From assembly GCA_036652335.1 (NCBI GenBank), contig JAVVWB010000001.1, forward strand, positions 248,001 to 312,000: a stretch of DNA of 64,000 nucleotides, written 5' to 3'. Shown here in pieces: positions 1 to 7,844 of the stretch. The notes under the pieces were generated by a model. It ran no database searches. It saw only the letters and a program-made list of their open reading frames with translations, and had not been told where the DNA came from. Numbering within the stretch: the first letter of the stretch is position 1; every line of letters begins with the position of its first letter. Made by a program: the position numbers and the translations under genes. This DNA comes from JAVVWB01 sp036652335 (GTDB lineage Bacteria; Synergistota; Synergistia; Synergistales; Synergistaceae).

Positions 1-1250
1 CAGCAAATCTGGATGAATATGCCGGGCAAACTCACATCGTAGGTGCAAATGCTCCTTTGCGTTCAATGCTAAATGGTGGCAAAGTACCTAGCTGTATATT
101 ATATGGTCCTCCCGGTGTAGGAAAAACTTCCCTTGTACGCCTCATGGCAAAAGCCACAGACAGAGAACTTCTCGAAATAAACGCAGTCAGTGCTAAGGTA
201 GAGACACTTCGCACCTTAGTAGAAAATGCACAGAACGTCAAAAGAATGACAGGTCGTTCGGCTATTGCATTTGTAGACGAAATATATCACTTCAACTCAA
301 AACAGCAAAACGTACTACTCCCTCACGTTGAGACCGGCGACATAATACTTGTCGGCACAACTACAGAAAACCCCTGGTTTGAAATAAATAAAACACTTTT
401 ATCTAGAATGATAGTCTATACACTAAAACCGTTAAATGAAAATGAACTATTTTCATTATTGCGACGTGCATTAGAAAACAAAGAAAAAGGTCTAGGAATG
501 CTTGAAGTTGAAGCAACGGATGAAGTCATAATGAAAATAGTCTCTCTTGCAAGTGGCGACGCAAGACAAGCCCTAACGAGACTAGAAGTATCTGCTTCAT
601 CTGTAGCTCTCTCTGGAGGCAAAACATTAACAGAAGAAATTGTAAGCAAAAGCACAGGAGTAGCTACACAAAGATACGACAGACAATCAAACGACCACTA
701 TGCTGTAATATCAGCACTAATAAAAAGCATAAGAGGTTCTGATCCTGATGCTGCTGTATACTGGCTATCAAGAATGCTTGTAGCAGGGAACGACATAAGA
801 TTTATATGTAGACGTCTTTGCATCTCTGCTGCAGAAGACATAGGGCTTGCAGACCCAATGGCACTAATAATGGCACAAAACACATCTGCTGCAGTAGACA
901 GAGTAGGACTCCCTGAAGCTCGAATAATACTAGCAGAGGCAGTCATATACCTTGCATGTGCACCAAAAAGCAACAGTGCATACAATGCAATAAACAGCGC
1001 AATAGCTTCAGTAGAAAGTGGAGACCTAATGGAAGTCCCGTCTCATCTGCGTAATGATGGACAAGGATACATATACCCTCATGACTTCCCAAACCACTGG
1101 GTTGCACAAGCATACTTGCCTAAGCCTACACGTTTTTACGAACCAACAGAACTGGGCTACGAACAACGCATAAAAGAAAGACTAAAACATTTCTGGAAAA
1201 GATTTGTAGAAAAAACAGAAAAAGCAGAAAAGACAGACCAAAAAGCATAA
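1..1250 (+). CDS. rarA: RarA/MgsA family AAA ATPase (replication-associated recombination protein A), 5' end cut by window edge
   Basis: The frame is open from base 3 (first visible residues ANLDEYAGQTHIVG), so the true start lies left of the window and about 20-30 residues are missing. 415 residues are visible. Walker A (GPPGVGKT) is followed by a Walker B region (AFVDEIYHFNSKQQ) typical of RarA, where DEIHRFNKAQQ is usual, and then the sensor region VGTTTENPWFE. The C-terminal half has the RarA tetramerisation part ending in YIYPHDFPNHWVAQAYLP, a family hallmark. RarA is a cytoplasmic clamp-loader-like ATPase acting at stalled replication forks. The C-terminal tail is a Lys/Glu-rich extension. 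No start or promoter can be judged here. Confidence 0.93.
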   Translation, partial: ANLDEYAGQTHIVGANAPLRSMLNGGKVPSCILYGPPGVGKTSLVRLMAKATDRELLEINAVSAKVETLRTLVENAQNVKRMTGRSAIAFVDEIYHFNSKQQNVLLPHVETGDIILVGTTTENPWFEINKTLLSRMIVYTLKPLNENELFSLLRRALENKEKGLGMLEVEATDEVIMKIVSLASGDARQALTRLEVSASSVALSGGKTLTEEIVSKSTGVATQRYDRQSNDHYAVISALIKSIRGSDPDAAVYWLSRMLVAGNDIRFICRRLCISAAEDIGLADPMALIMAQNTSAAVDRVGLPEARIILAEAVIYLACAPKSNSAYNAINSAIASVESGDLMEVPSHLRNDGQGYIYPHDFPNHWVAQAYLPKPTRFYEPTELGYEQRIKERLKHFWKRFVEKTEKAEKTDQKA

Positions 1251-1319
1251 AATTTGCAACATTGATTTACAGAAACAAGTAACAAAATAAAACTAAATTC
1301 TATTGTGGGAGAGAAAACG

Positions 1320-1562
1320 ATGAACTTAAACAGCCTAGTAAATGACATGAGAGAAAAAAAAGACGTCACTGACTCAAAAATGGCACACATAGATGAAGTC
1401 TATACAAAATTGGCAAAAAAAGACACCACTCTTACAAAAGTTCAAATCGCATATATGTTATATGGCCCGGCAGGACTAGAACTCATGGGAGTAACTCCTG
1501 AGGAATATAACTACACAGACACACCAATGGGAAAAGGGCTAGTATTTAAAGAAAATAAATAA
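1320..1562 (+). CDS. small hypothetical protein, 80 aa
   Basis: Not recognised. The ATG at 1320 is preceded by GGGAGAGA at a good distance, so I prefer it to the in-frame GTG at 1305. The product is 80 residues, soluble, mixed charge, with no signal peptide, membrane segment or Cys. The second half (VQIAYMLYGPAGLELMGVTPEEY) looks like a compact helical unit. It follows rarA by 69 bp in the same direction and ends 61 bp before a strong hairpin, so it may be co-transcribed with rarA. Base composition matches its neighbours. It is probably a real gene because of the ribosome-binding site and terminator; function unknown. Confidence 0.6.
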   Translation: MNLNSLVNDMREKKDVTDSKMAHIDEVYTKLAKKDTTLTKVQIAYMLYGPAGLELMGVTPEEYNYTDTPMGKGLVFKENK

Positions 1563-1623
1563 AAAATAAACAAAAAAGCAAAACAAAAAAGTAAAACAAA
1601 AAACTAAAAAACAAAATAAAAAA

Positions 1624-1665
1624 ATAGAGAGACCTCTAAAAACATAGTCTCTCTATATTTTATTC
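1624..1665. terminator. bidirectional rho-independent terminator
   Basis: A 10-bp perfect stem (ATAGAGAGAC 1624-1633 with GTCTCTCTAT 1647-1656) sits between convergent genes. On the plus strand it is followed by ATTTTATT; on the minus strand by a long T-run (complement of the A-rich 1600-1623). Confidence 0.75.
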
Positions 1666-1686
1666 ATCTACATATTCATAACTGAC

Positions 1687-2793
1687 CTACTCGACAACAA
1701 ACAATTCTCCCTCAATATTAGCAAAGACAATCTTATTAGATGTAACTGCTGGTGTAGTCGGTATCTCGTCTTTTGAATTAAAAGACCAAACGAGCCGCCC
1801 TGTTGCAGCGCTTAATGCAACTAAATCACCGCTATTTGTGCCGAAATAAATATTGCCCTTTGAAGCTGATGGGGAAGAATAAATCGCTTGCTTTGCTCTA
1901 TACTTCCACATAAAAGTACCATTTGAAGCGTTTAATGCTGTAAGGTCGCCCTTAATATTTCCAAAAAACACCTTATTATTCAGCACAAGTGGAGAAGTAT
2001 TGATTTGCCCTTTGGAATTATACTTCCAAATAACGGCACGGTGCTTAATTCTTGCGCAATAAAGCTTCCCGTCGTCGCTTGTAAAGTACAGATATCCATT
2101 CTCTACAGCAGGGGTTGAACGGATTACACCACCTACCACAGCCCTCCACAAAAACTTCCCTGTTGCACCCTCAATGGCAAAAAGCTTACCCTCATCATTG
2201 CCTACATAAACCACGCCATCAGAAACTACAGGTGAACCTTGAACGGCTCCCTTAGTCTTAAAACGCCACTTCTGCCACCCTGTTTTGATATTAACAGCGT
2301 AAACATATCCGTCATTTGAACCGAAAAAGACTGTATCATCTGCAACGGCAGGAGAAGAGGCAATACTACTATGAGTAGTAAACTGCCACAACAACTTACC
2401 TGACTCAGCATCAAGACAATACAACTTACTATCATAACTTGTTACGAAAACTTTCCCCTTATAAATAGAAGGAGAAGAAGTAATCCAATTACCTGTACCA
2501 AAACTCCACAGCAAAGTTCCTATATTAAAATCAACACTACGAACATAACCATCATTTGCTCCGAAAATCGCTACATGGTCCTTATAAATAGCAGGAGAAG
2601 ACTGCACTGCATCTGCAACCTCTAACTTGCTTAACAAAACCCCTTTAAGTGAAGAGCTTGGTTGAATAGAGACACCATTGCCTGTCCTCTCAACATTCCC
2701 TCTAAAAACTTTCCAATCCTCGGCTTGAGCATTAGGTGTACCACCAACTAAAAAGCAAACACATACCAAAATAAGAAGAAAAAATTTTCTCAT
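1687..2793 (-). CDS. secreted PQQ-type eight-bladed beta-propeller protein (BamB/quinoprotein-like)
   Basis: The start is taken as the ATG at 2793, with GGAGGTG eight bases upstream; a longer frame to 2952 would run through the divergent kinase promoter. The 368-residue product begins with a signal peptide (MRKFFLLILVCVCFLVGG...NAQA). The rest is eight consecutive ~40-residue repeats of the form xSSPxxxxxxxxFGxxDGxxYAxxxxTGxxxWxF, the WD40-like PQQ propeller. No PQQ-enzyme active-site residues or lipobox are evident, so it is more likely a scaffold or binding protein of the cell envelope than a dehydrogenase. BamB is the best known analogue, but no other Bam gene is nearby, so I assign no symbol. 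Divergent from the PfkB kinase. Confidence 0.85.
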   Translation of the reverse strand: MRKFFLLILVCVCFLVGGTPNAQAEDWKVFRGNVERTGNGVSIQPSSSLKGVLLSKLEVADAVQSSPAIYKDHVAIFGANDGYVRSVDFNIGTLLWSFGTGNWITSSPSIYKGKVFVTSYDSKLYCLDAESGKLLWQFTTHSSIASSPAVADDTVFFGSNDGYVYAVNIKTGWQKWRFKTKGAVQGSPVVSDGVVYVGNDEGKLFAIEGATGKFLWRAVVGGVIRSTPAVENGYLYFTSDDGKLYCARIKHRAVIWKYNSKGQINTSPLVLNNKVFFGNIKGDLTALNASNGTFMWKYRAKQAIYSSPSASKGNIYFGTNSGDLVALSAATGRLVWSFNSKDEIPTTPAVTSNKIVFANIEGELFVVE

Positions 2794-2924
2794 CCATATA
2801 CACCTCCATATACTACTAATGATATAGATTATATTATAATGTAATACATAAAAAAGGTGCGTAAATACGAAATAAAACTTAGTGGAAAATAACGAATTCT
2901 TCAAATAAAAAAAGGATGATAATA

Positions 2925-3836
2925 ATGAACGTACTTGTGATAGGAACTTCATTCATGGACTGTAAAGGACACGCCTCATATCGCTATGACCCGGTAGGAC
3001 GTAACATAGGTTCTGTAAACTTTGTGCAAGGTGGAGTAGGAAGAAACGTAGCAGTAAACATGGCACACCTTGGAATTGACGTTACACTCCTCTCCTCTGT
3101 AGACGACTCCGCACTTGGGCGAGACATAATAGAAACTGCAAAAAAAGAAAAAATAAACACAGACAACATAGGAATAGCAAAATCAAATGGAATGGGACTA
3201 TGGCTAGCCGTCATGGACCAAAACGGAGAACTGGTATCATCAATATCACAAATGCCAGACTTCACAGAAATGGAAAAAATATTTGATAAAAACGGAGAAA
3301 AGCTAGTAAAAGAAAATGACTGCATAGCACTTGAAATAGACCTAAGCAAAGAACTAATAGAAAAAGTCCTAAACGTAGCAGAAAAATACAACAAAAAAGT
3401 ATATGCACTCCCCTCAAATATGGAAACAATACTAAACAACAGAGACTTCCTATCAAAAATAGAGTGCTTCATCTGCAACGACATAGAAGCAGGAAGACTA
3501 TTTGAAATAGAAATGCACGACCTAACACCAGCAGAAATTCTGGAAATAATAAAAGAGAACGTAAACAAAATACACCTGCCTTCTCTCATCGTCACTCTAG
3601 CAGAGAAAGGCTCTGTCTACTACGACACAAGAACAAAAGAGTCAGGAATATGCAACGCGGTAAAAGCAAAAGTAATTGACTCAAGCGGTGCGGGAGACTC
3701 ATACTTCTCAGCTACAGTAACAGGACTACTAAAAGGAATGTGCCTTGAAAAAGCGACGAAACTAGGAGCAAAAGTTGCTGCTTTTACTGTAGAAAACGAA
3801 GCTCCTGTATGTGACTATCTACCTAAAGAACTCTAA
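2925..3836 (+). CDS. PfkB-family carbohydrate/nucleoside kinase
   Basis: The ATG at 2925 is chosen because AAAGGA lies about 8 bases upstream; the ATG at 2916 overlaps that site. The product is 303 residues, the usual family length. It has the N-terminal PfkB glycine motif (GGVGRNVAVNMAHLG, about residues 36-50) and the C-terminal signature DSSGAGDSYFSA with the catalytic base Asp258 in GAGD. The GGVGRN form of the first motif is typical of pseudouridine-kinase-like members, so phosphorylation of pseudouridine or another nucleoside/sugar is a guess. No psuG glycosidase or transporter is adjacent. Transcribed alone, divergent from the propeller gene. Confidence 0.85.
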   Translation: MNVLVIGTSFMDCKGHASYRYDPVGRNIGSVNFVQGGVGRNVAVNMAHLGIDVTLLSSVDDSALGRDIIETAKKEKINTDNIGIAKSNGMGLWLAVMDQNGELVSSISQMPDFTEMEKIFDKNGEKLVKENDCIALEIDLSKELIEKVLNVAEKYNKKVYALPSNMETILNNRDFLSKIECFICNDIEAGRLFEIEMHDLTPAEILEIIKENVNKIHLPSLIVTLAEKGSVYYDTRTKESGICNAVKAKVIDSSGAGDSYFSATVTGLLKGMCLEKATKLGAKVAAFTVENEAPVCDYLPKEL

Positions 3837-4022
3837 AAAACAGAAAAATTATATAAGATCTAAAATGTTTTTTTATAACTAAAAACAACTTATTTTTTGT
3901 AAAAAAATACATAGAATTGGGAAATCTAGAACTTATAATAAATTTTGAGAAGAGCAAAATCTATACTCAAATACACTTTTTAGCTACTAAGCTTAAAAGA
4001 AGAAGATAGGGGAGATTTAGAA

Positions 4023-5117
4023 ATGAAAGAACTTTTACGCAACAGAATCAAAGAAATGACAGCGCTTATCGGAGTAAGTGGACAAGAATGGAACGTAGCA
4101 CGTTATATTAAAAAGGCACTTACGGGTTATGTTGATTCAATCGAAGTTCGCCCTAATGGAATACTGATTGCAAGAAAAAAGGGCAATAAATCTGGCCCTA
4201 AGGTATTGATAACAGCTCACATGGACGAAGTAGGATACATAGTAAAATCAATAAGCCCAAAAGGCTTCTTATTCTTTGATAAAGTAGGTGGGGCAACAGA
4301 AGGTTGCTTACCTGGACGCAGAGTATGGGTAAAAGGCGAAAAAGGTGCAATACCTGGAATAATCGGAGTAAGAGCAGGACACCTACTTACAGCAGAACAA
4401 ATGGCAAAGCCACAAACAGTAGGACAATCCTACGTTGATATATGTGTTGACTCAAAAGAAGAAGCTCAAGCACTTGGTATAGGGCCGGGAGCACAAATAG
4501 TGCCAGACAGCCCATGCACAGAAATGCTAAACAGTGACTACATGGTAACACGTGCAGCTGACTGCCGTGTCCTTTGTGCAGTAATCATAGAAACAATAAA
4601 GAAACTCGCAGCAGACGACATAAACGGAGAAATATATGCAGTATTTAATATACTCGAAGAATCAACAATCGCAGCATCAGCCGTTGCTGTAAACTACCTA
4701 GACCCAGAATACGGACTCTTCCTAGACACAATCCCATGTGGTGACGTTCCTGATTGTGACTTCCTAAAAGAACTTCCTGTAGCACTAAAAGAAGGTCCTG
4801 TAATCTTAATACAGCAACAATGGGCATCTGGACTAAGAAATGCAGGTAGCCATCCAAAACTAATAGAAGCACTCCGCAAAGCAGGAAAAACAACAGGAGT
4901 AAAACACCAAGAAGTCTCATTCTGCGGAGCAGGATACATCACAGACGCAGTCGGTGCAGTAATAGCAGGCAATGGCCCGGCAGTTGCTACACTAGCATGC
5001 CCGAGAAGATACTCACACTCTCCTGTTGAACTAATACACATGTACGACGTAGAAGCCCTACAGAAAATAGTAGAAGAATTCCTCAAAAATCCTGTAGACC
5101 TAAACATGATGGACTAA
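4023..5117 (+). CDS. M42 family metallopeptidase (tetrahedral aminopeptidase type)
   Basis: 364 residues, start fixed by AGGGGAG upstream of the ATG. The metal-binding motif TAHMDEVGY (His66, Asp68) is the M42 hallmark, followed by the family's GIIGVRAGHL segment, ILEES in the position of the catalytic Glu pair, FLDTIPCGDVPD for another metal ligand, and the C-terminal CPRRYSHSPVELIHMYD with the last metal His. M42 enzymes are large cytoplasmic oligomers that trim peptides to free amino acids, which fits an organism with several amino-acid uptake systems. It is monocistronic and ends at a strong terminator. The usual VQEEVG motif is changed to ILEEST, so substrate range cannot be assumed. Confidence 0.88.
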   Translation: MKELLRNRIKEMTALIGVSGQEWNVARYIKKALTGYVDSIEVRPNGILIARKKGNKSGPKVLITAHMDEVGYIVKSISPKGFLFFDKVGGATEGCLPGRRVWVKGEKGAIPGIIGVRAGHLLTAEQMAKPQTVGQSYVDICVDSKEEAQALGIGPGAQIVPDSPCTEMLNSDYMVTRAADCRVLCAVIIETIKKLAADDINGEIYAVFNILEESTIAASAVAVNYLDPEYGLFLDTIPCGDVPDCDFLKELPVALKEGPVILIQQQWASGLRNAGSHPKLIEALRKAGKTTGVKHQEVSFCGAGYITDAVGAVIAGNGPAVATLACPRRYSHSPVELIHMYDVEALQKIVEEFLKNPVDLNMMD

Positions 5118-5187
5118 ACAGACACAAAAACAGAAATAGCCACATATTCCTAGGAAAATAACAAACTCAAATAAAAATACAACAAAA

Positions 5188-5227
5188 AATAAGACCAAAG
5201 GGCTACTCCCTTTAGTCTTATTTTTTT
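5188..5227. terminator. strong terminator between convergent genes
   Basis: A 15-bp stem with one C-A mismatch (5188-5202 with 5208-5222), loop of five, runs into TTTTTTT on the plus strand. The A-run before it (5181-5189) gives a T-tract on the minus strand, so it can also serve the DUF2703-like gene. Confidence 0.85.
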
Positions 5228-5250
5228 AATCTAAACAACTAATAAAAATA

Positions 5251-5772
5251 CTAATCTTTATGTCCGCAAGAACAGGAGCAACCGCCCCCGCAACTCTTGC
5301 CGATCTCCTCATCTCCGCAACCACTGGCACAGCTGGAACAGCTCATACCATCGCAACCGCTCTCCTGAGACTTAAATGCGACTCTAAGAGAAGCTTCCAA
5401 AAACAAACCCTCTGTCAAAGCAAACACTTCATTGCCCTCAAAGTCTTTTAAAACACGACAAGCAAACCCAACTCCGTCTGGTGTAACGCAAGAATCGCAC
5501 GGTGAGAAATCACTTGTCATCATAAGCAAAACTTCAATAGGAGTCTCTGCTAAATCCAAATCATCGCAAGAAAACGTCACGAGATTACCAGACATAAGAG
5601 TATCCTGTGTAACATCGTCCAAAATTACCTTCCGAAGCTTTAACTTTATATCCAAAGATGTGAAACGAGGTGTCATCTTCTCTGCAAACTGCACCAGATT
5701 CTCCCATGTTTCCTCCCATGGCTTAGCATTGACGTCTCTAACCGTATAGTGAGAAATTACCAAAGTCTTCAT
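5251..5772 (-). CDS. DUF2703-like protein with Cys-rich metal-binding-type tail
   Basis: 173 residues; start supported by GGGAGGT upstream of the ATG. Residues 1-140 resemble the DUF2703 pattern as I remember it: MKTLVI start, a helix ending before LxIKLKLRKVxL, a central SPCDSC and CRVLKDFEGNEVFALTEGLFLEASLRVA. The last 35 residues are unusual: ten Cys among Gly and Ser (pieces such as SCSSCASGC and CGGGCSCSCGHKD), which suggests binding of a soft metal or an Fe-S cluster. No signal peptide, so probably cytoplasmic. Neighbours give no clue. Family assignment is tentative; function unknown. Confidence 0.7.
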   Translation of the reverse strand: MKTLVISHYTVRDVNAKPWEETWENLVQFAEKMTPRFTSLDIKLKLRKVILDDVTQDTLMSGNLVTFSCDDLDLAETPIEVLLMMTSDFSPCDSCVTPDGVGFACRVLKDFEGNEVFALTEGLFLEASLRVAFKSQESGCDGMSCSSCASGCGDEEIGKSCGGGCSCSCGHKD

Positions 5773-5916
5773 CCAACTGACCTCCCTAAGGAATACTTGC
5801 CTCTCTATATTACATCATAAAAATGAAAGATAGTAAAATAAAAAAAATAGTAAAAAAGTTAGCAAAAAAGTTGCGAGAAAAAGTGAAAAATGATATAGTA
5901 AACTCTATTCATAAAT

Positions 5917-6002
5917 GCCGGAGTGGCGGAATGGCAGACGCAGCGGATTCAAAATCCGCCGAGGTAACACTCGTGGGGGTTCGACCCCCCCCTCCGGCAC
6001 CA
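5917..6002 (+). tRNA. tRNA-Leu (anticodon CAA)
   Basis: A complete class II tRNA. The acceptor stem GCCGGAG (5917-5923) pairs with CTCCGGC (5992-5998), discriminator A5999, and CCA is encoded (6000-6002). The anticodon stem GCGGA/TCCGC holds loop TTCAAAA, giving anticodon CAA (reads UUG). A long variable arm follows, and the T-arm is GGGGGTTCGACCCCC. An open frame through this region (5823-6056) is not a gene. Confidence 0.97.
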
Positions 6003-6013
6003 CATAAACATAA

Positions 6014-6049
6014 AAGCGACTTGAAAACACTTCAAGTCGCTTATTTTTT
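6014..6049 (+). terminator. terminator of tRNA-Leu
   Basis: A perfect 12-bp stem AAGCGACTTGAA / TTCAAGTCGCTT (6014-6025, 6031-6042), loop AACAC, followed by ATTTTTTT. Confidence 0.9.
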
Positions 6050-6278
6050 TATTTGAACAACACATACATATAAATAAAACTGTTGTAATAACATAGACTC
6101 ATTACAAAGAAAAAAATAATAAAAATAAATAAGATAAAAAAGCACAATTTTTATACAGAACGTCATTTTTAAAATGACCTTTTAAAAGGAGTTAAATCAC
6201 ATAAACACTTCTCATTTTATGAGTATATTTCCCCTAAATACTTTAGTATATTAAAACGATAATGCTTGACTAAGTCTA

Positions 6279-6307
6279 TTGAAGAGTTTCTTTCTCTGTG
6301 GTAGTAT
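6279..6307 (+). promoter_or_regulatory. candidate sigma-70 promoter of the orphan livJ gene
   Basis: TTGAAG at 6279-6284 and TAGTAT at 6302-6307 are separated by exactly 17 bp; start of transcription would be near 6314, about 38 bases before the ATG. The remainder of 6050-6278 is A/T-rich and shows nothing else I can support. Confidence 0.5.
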
Positions 6308-6351
6308 AAAGCAGTTCCTGAGGGGACTATACCAATGTGGGAGGTTTTATA

Positions 6352-7485
6352 ATGCGTAAATATCTTGTAGCTATTTTTATGATTATGTTGATTGCTACAC
6401 CTTCTTTTGCAGCAGGTACAATCAAAGTCGGTGAAATTGCAACTGTAACAGGTGACTTCGCAGCTTATGGAGTTGCAGAAGTTGTTTCTATGAAAATTGC
6501 TGTTGACGAAATCAACGCAAAAGGCGGAGTACTTGGTAAGAAATTGGAAATAGTAATGTATGACTGCCGTACACGTAATGAAGACATGGTCAACGCAGCA
6601 AGACGTTTAGTACAGCAGGACAAAGTAGTAGCTGTAATAGGGCCGAGTGGATCAGGACTCTGCATAGCAGCATCCCCAGTATTCAACAAAGGCAAAGTTG
6701 CTCACCTAGGTACACTTCCTACAAACCCAAACGTAACAGTTGACAACAGAGGAAAAGTAAAACCATACAACTTTAGAATGTGCTTCATCGACCCATATCA
6801 GGGAAAACTTCTTGCTACATTTGCAGCAAAAGACTTAAAAGCAAAAAAAGCAGCAATACTCTATGACGTATCAAGCGACTACTCACACGGACTTCGTGAA
6901 TTTTTCTTAAACAACTACAAAACACTAGGTGGAAAAGTTGTAGCAGACGAAGGACACAGAGGCGAAGACGTCGACTTTAGAGCACAGCTCACAAAAATCG
7001 CACAGTCAAAACCAGACGTTCTCGTAATCCCAACAATGGGCAAATGCCTACCACTTGCAGTAAAACAAGCAAGAGAAATGGGAATTAAAGCACCTATCAT
7101 CGGTGGAGACGGCTATGGAGACTTCATGTGGGAAATCGCAGGAAAAGCAATGAACAACACTTTCTGGATCAGCCACGTTGCAAAAGAAGACCCAGCACTC
7201 AAATCATTCTTTGCTAAATACAAAAAAGCAGCAGGCACAGATTGTCAGGAATTTATGAACGCAGTAATGGCATACGACTGTGTATATTGGTTGAAAGCAG
7301 CAATCGAAAAAGCAAACAGCACCGACCCTGTAAAAGTACGTGATGCACTCGAAAAGACAAAGAACGTAAAATTGATGCACGCTACACTTACAATGGACGA
7401 AGTCCACAACCCGAAAGACAAAGACGCCTACATCCTTGAAGCAAAAGGCGGAAAAGCAGTATTCTTCAAGAAAATTAAGCCATAA
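6352..7485 (+). CDS. orphan branched-chain amino-acid ABC transporter substrate-binding protein (LivJ family)
   Basis: The ATG at 6352 with GGGAGG 7 bases upstream is preferred to the GTG at 6337. The 377-residue product has a clean signal peptide (MRKYLVAIFMIMLIATPSFA) and then the Peripla_BP_6 fold: IKVGEIATVTGDFAAYG, INAKGGVLGKKLEIVMYD and VIGPSGSG for the ligand pocket. It is clearly paralogous to the binding protein at 42075, sharing long blocks such as FRMCF-DPYQG and DVDFRAQLTK. No permease or ATPase gene adjoins it: it has its own promoter and terminator. It probably feeds the permease of one of the two liv operons further right. Exact ligand unknown. Confidence 0.9.
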   Translation: MRKYLVAIFMIMLIATPSFAAGTIKVGEIATVTGDFAAYGVAEVVSMKIAVDEINAKGGVLGKKLEIVMYDCRTRNEDMVNAARRLVQQDKVVAVIGPSGSGLCIAASPVFNKGKVAHLGTLPTNPNVTVDNRGKVKPYNFRMCFIDPYQGKLLATFAAKDLKAKKAAILYDVSSDYSHGLREFFLNNYKTLGGKVVADEGHRGEDVDFRAQLTKIAQSKPDVLVIPTMGKCLPLAVKQAREMGIKAPIIGGDGYGDFMWEIAGKAMNNTFWISHVAKEDPALKSFFAKYKKAAGTDCQEFMNAVMAYDCVYWLKAAIEKANSTDPVKVRDALEKTKNVKLMHATLTMDEVHNPKDKDAYILEAKGGKAVFFKKIKP

Positions 7486-7521
7486 GTCATAAACTAAAAA
7501 TAAACAACAAATAACAAATAA

Positions 7522-7557
7522 AAAAAGTAGTCCCCTCAATGAGGGGACTACTTTTTT
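7522..7557 (+). terminator. strong terminator of orphan livJ
   Basis: A 16-bp perfect stem (7522-7537 with 7541-7556) with core GTAGTCCCCTC, short loop, then a T-run. Confidence 0.9.
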
Positions 7558-7682
7558 GTATGAATGTATTGGTAGGAAAATTAAAAGCAAGTATAACGTA
7601 TCACTTGCCAAAATTTCTTGATTTTTCTATTAGTAGCTATCATATCAAGAGGGGTGTAAATTGAACCCTCTTAATATATTTA

Positions 7683-7832
7683 CTAATTTTTATTATCCTC
7701 TTCGGTTGGTATCTCAGGTTCAGCCACTCTGGCAAAGTCATAGAGAGGTTCTGGCTCATATATAGTAGCATTGAGTCCTTCTTCTGGTACTGTGAATGTA
7801 GTTGAACCACCAATACTTGAATTTAATGAAAT
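7683..7832 (-). pseudogene. start-less coding remnant at the 3' edge of the restriction-modification island
   Basis: On the minus strand 49 sense codons are open before TAG at 7683-7685, immediately preceded in frame by a TGA and with no ATG, GTG or TTG near the beginning. The encoded tail (ISLNSSIGGSTTFTVPEEG ... then an acidic, Pro/Glu-rich end) reads like the C-terminus of a real protein rather than noise. It starts 12 bases after the stop of the large R-M gene. It could be the left-over end of a gene disrupted when the R-M genes arrived. No family recognised. The rest of 7558-7844 shows nothing more. Confidence 0.35.
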
Positions 7833-7844
7833 GGTTCATGCCCT

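Noticed and set aside
2794..2952. 53-residue N-terminal extension of the propeller protein
   Set aside because: A signal peptide with a Shine-Dalgarno begins at 2793; the extension would overlap the divergent kinase gene.
2984..3595. 203-codon minus-strand frame opposite the PfkB gene
   Set aside because: Ser/Ile-rich shadow of the clearly conserved plus-strand kinase.
5823..6056. 77-codon plus-strand frame
   Set aside because: It runs straight through tRNA-Leu and its terminator, so it is not a protein gene.
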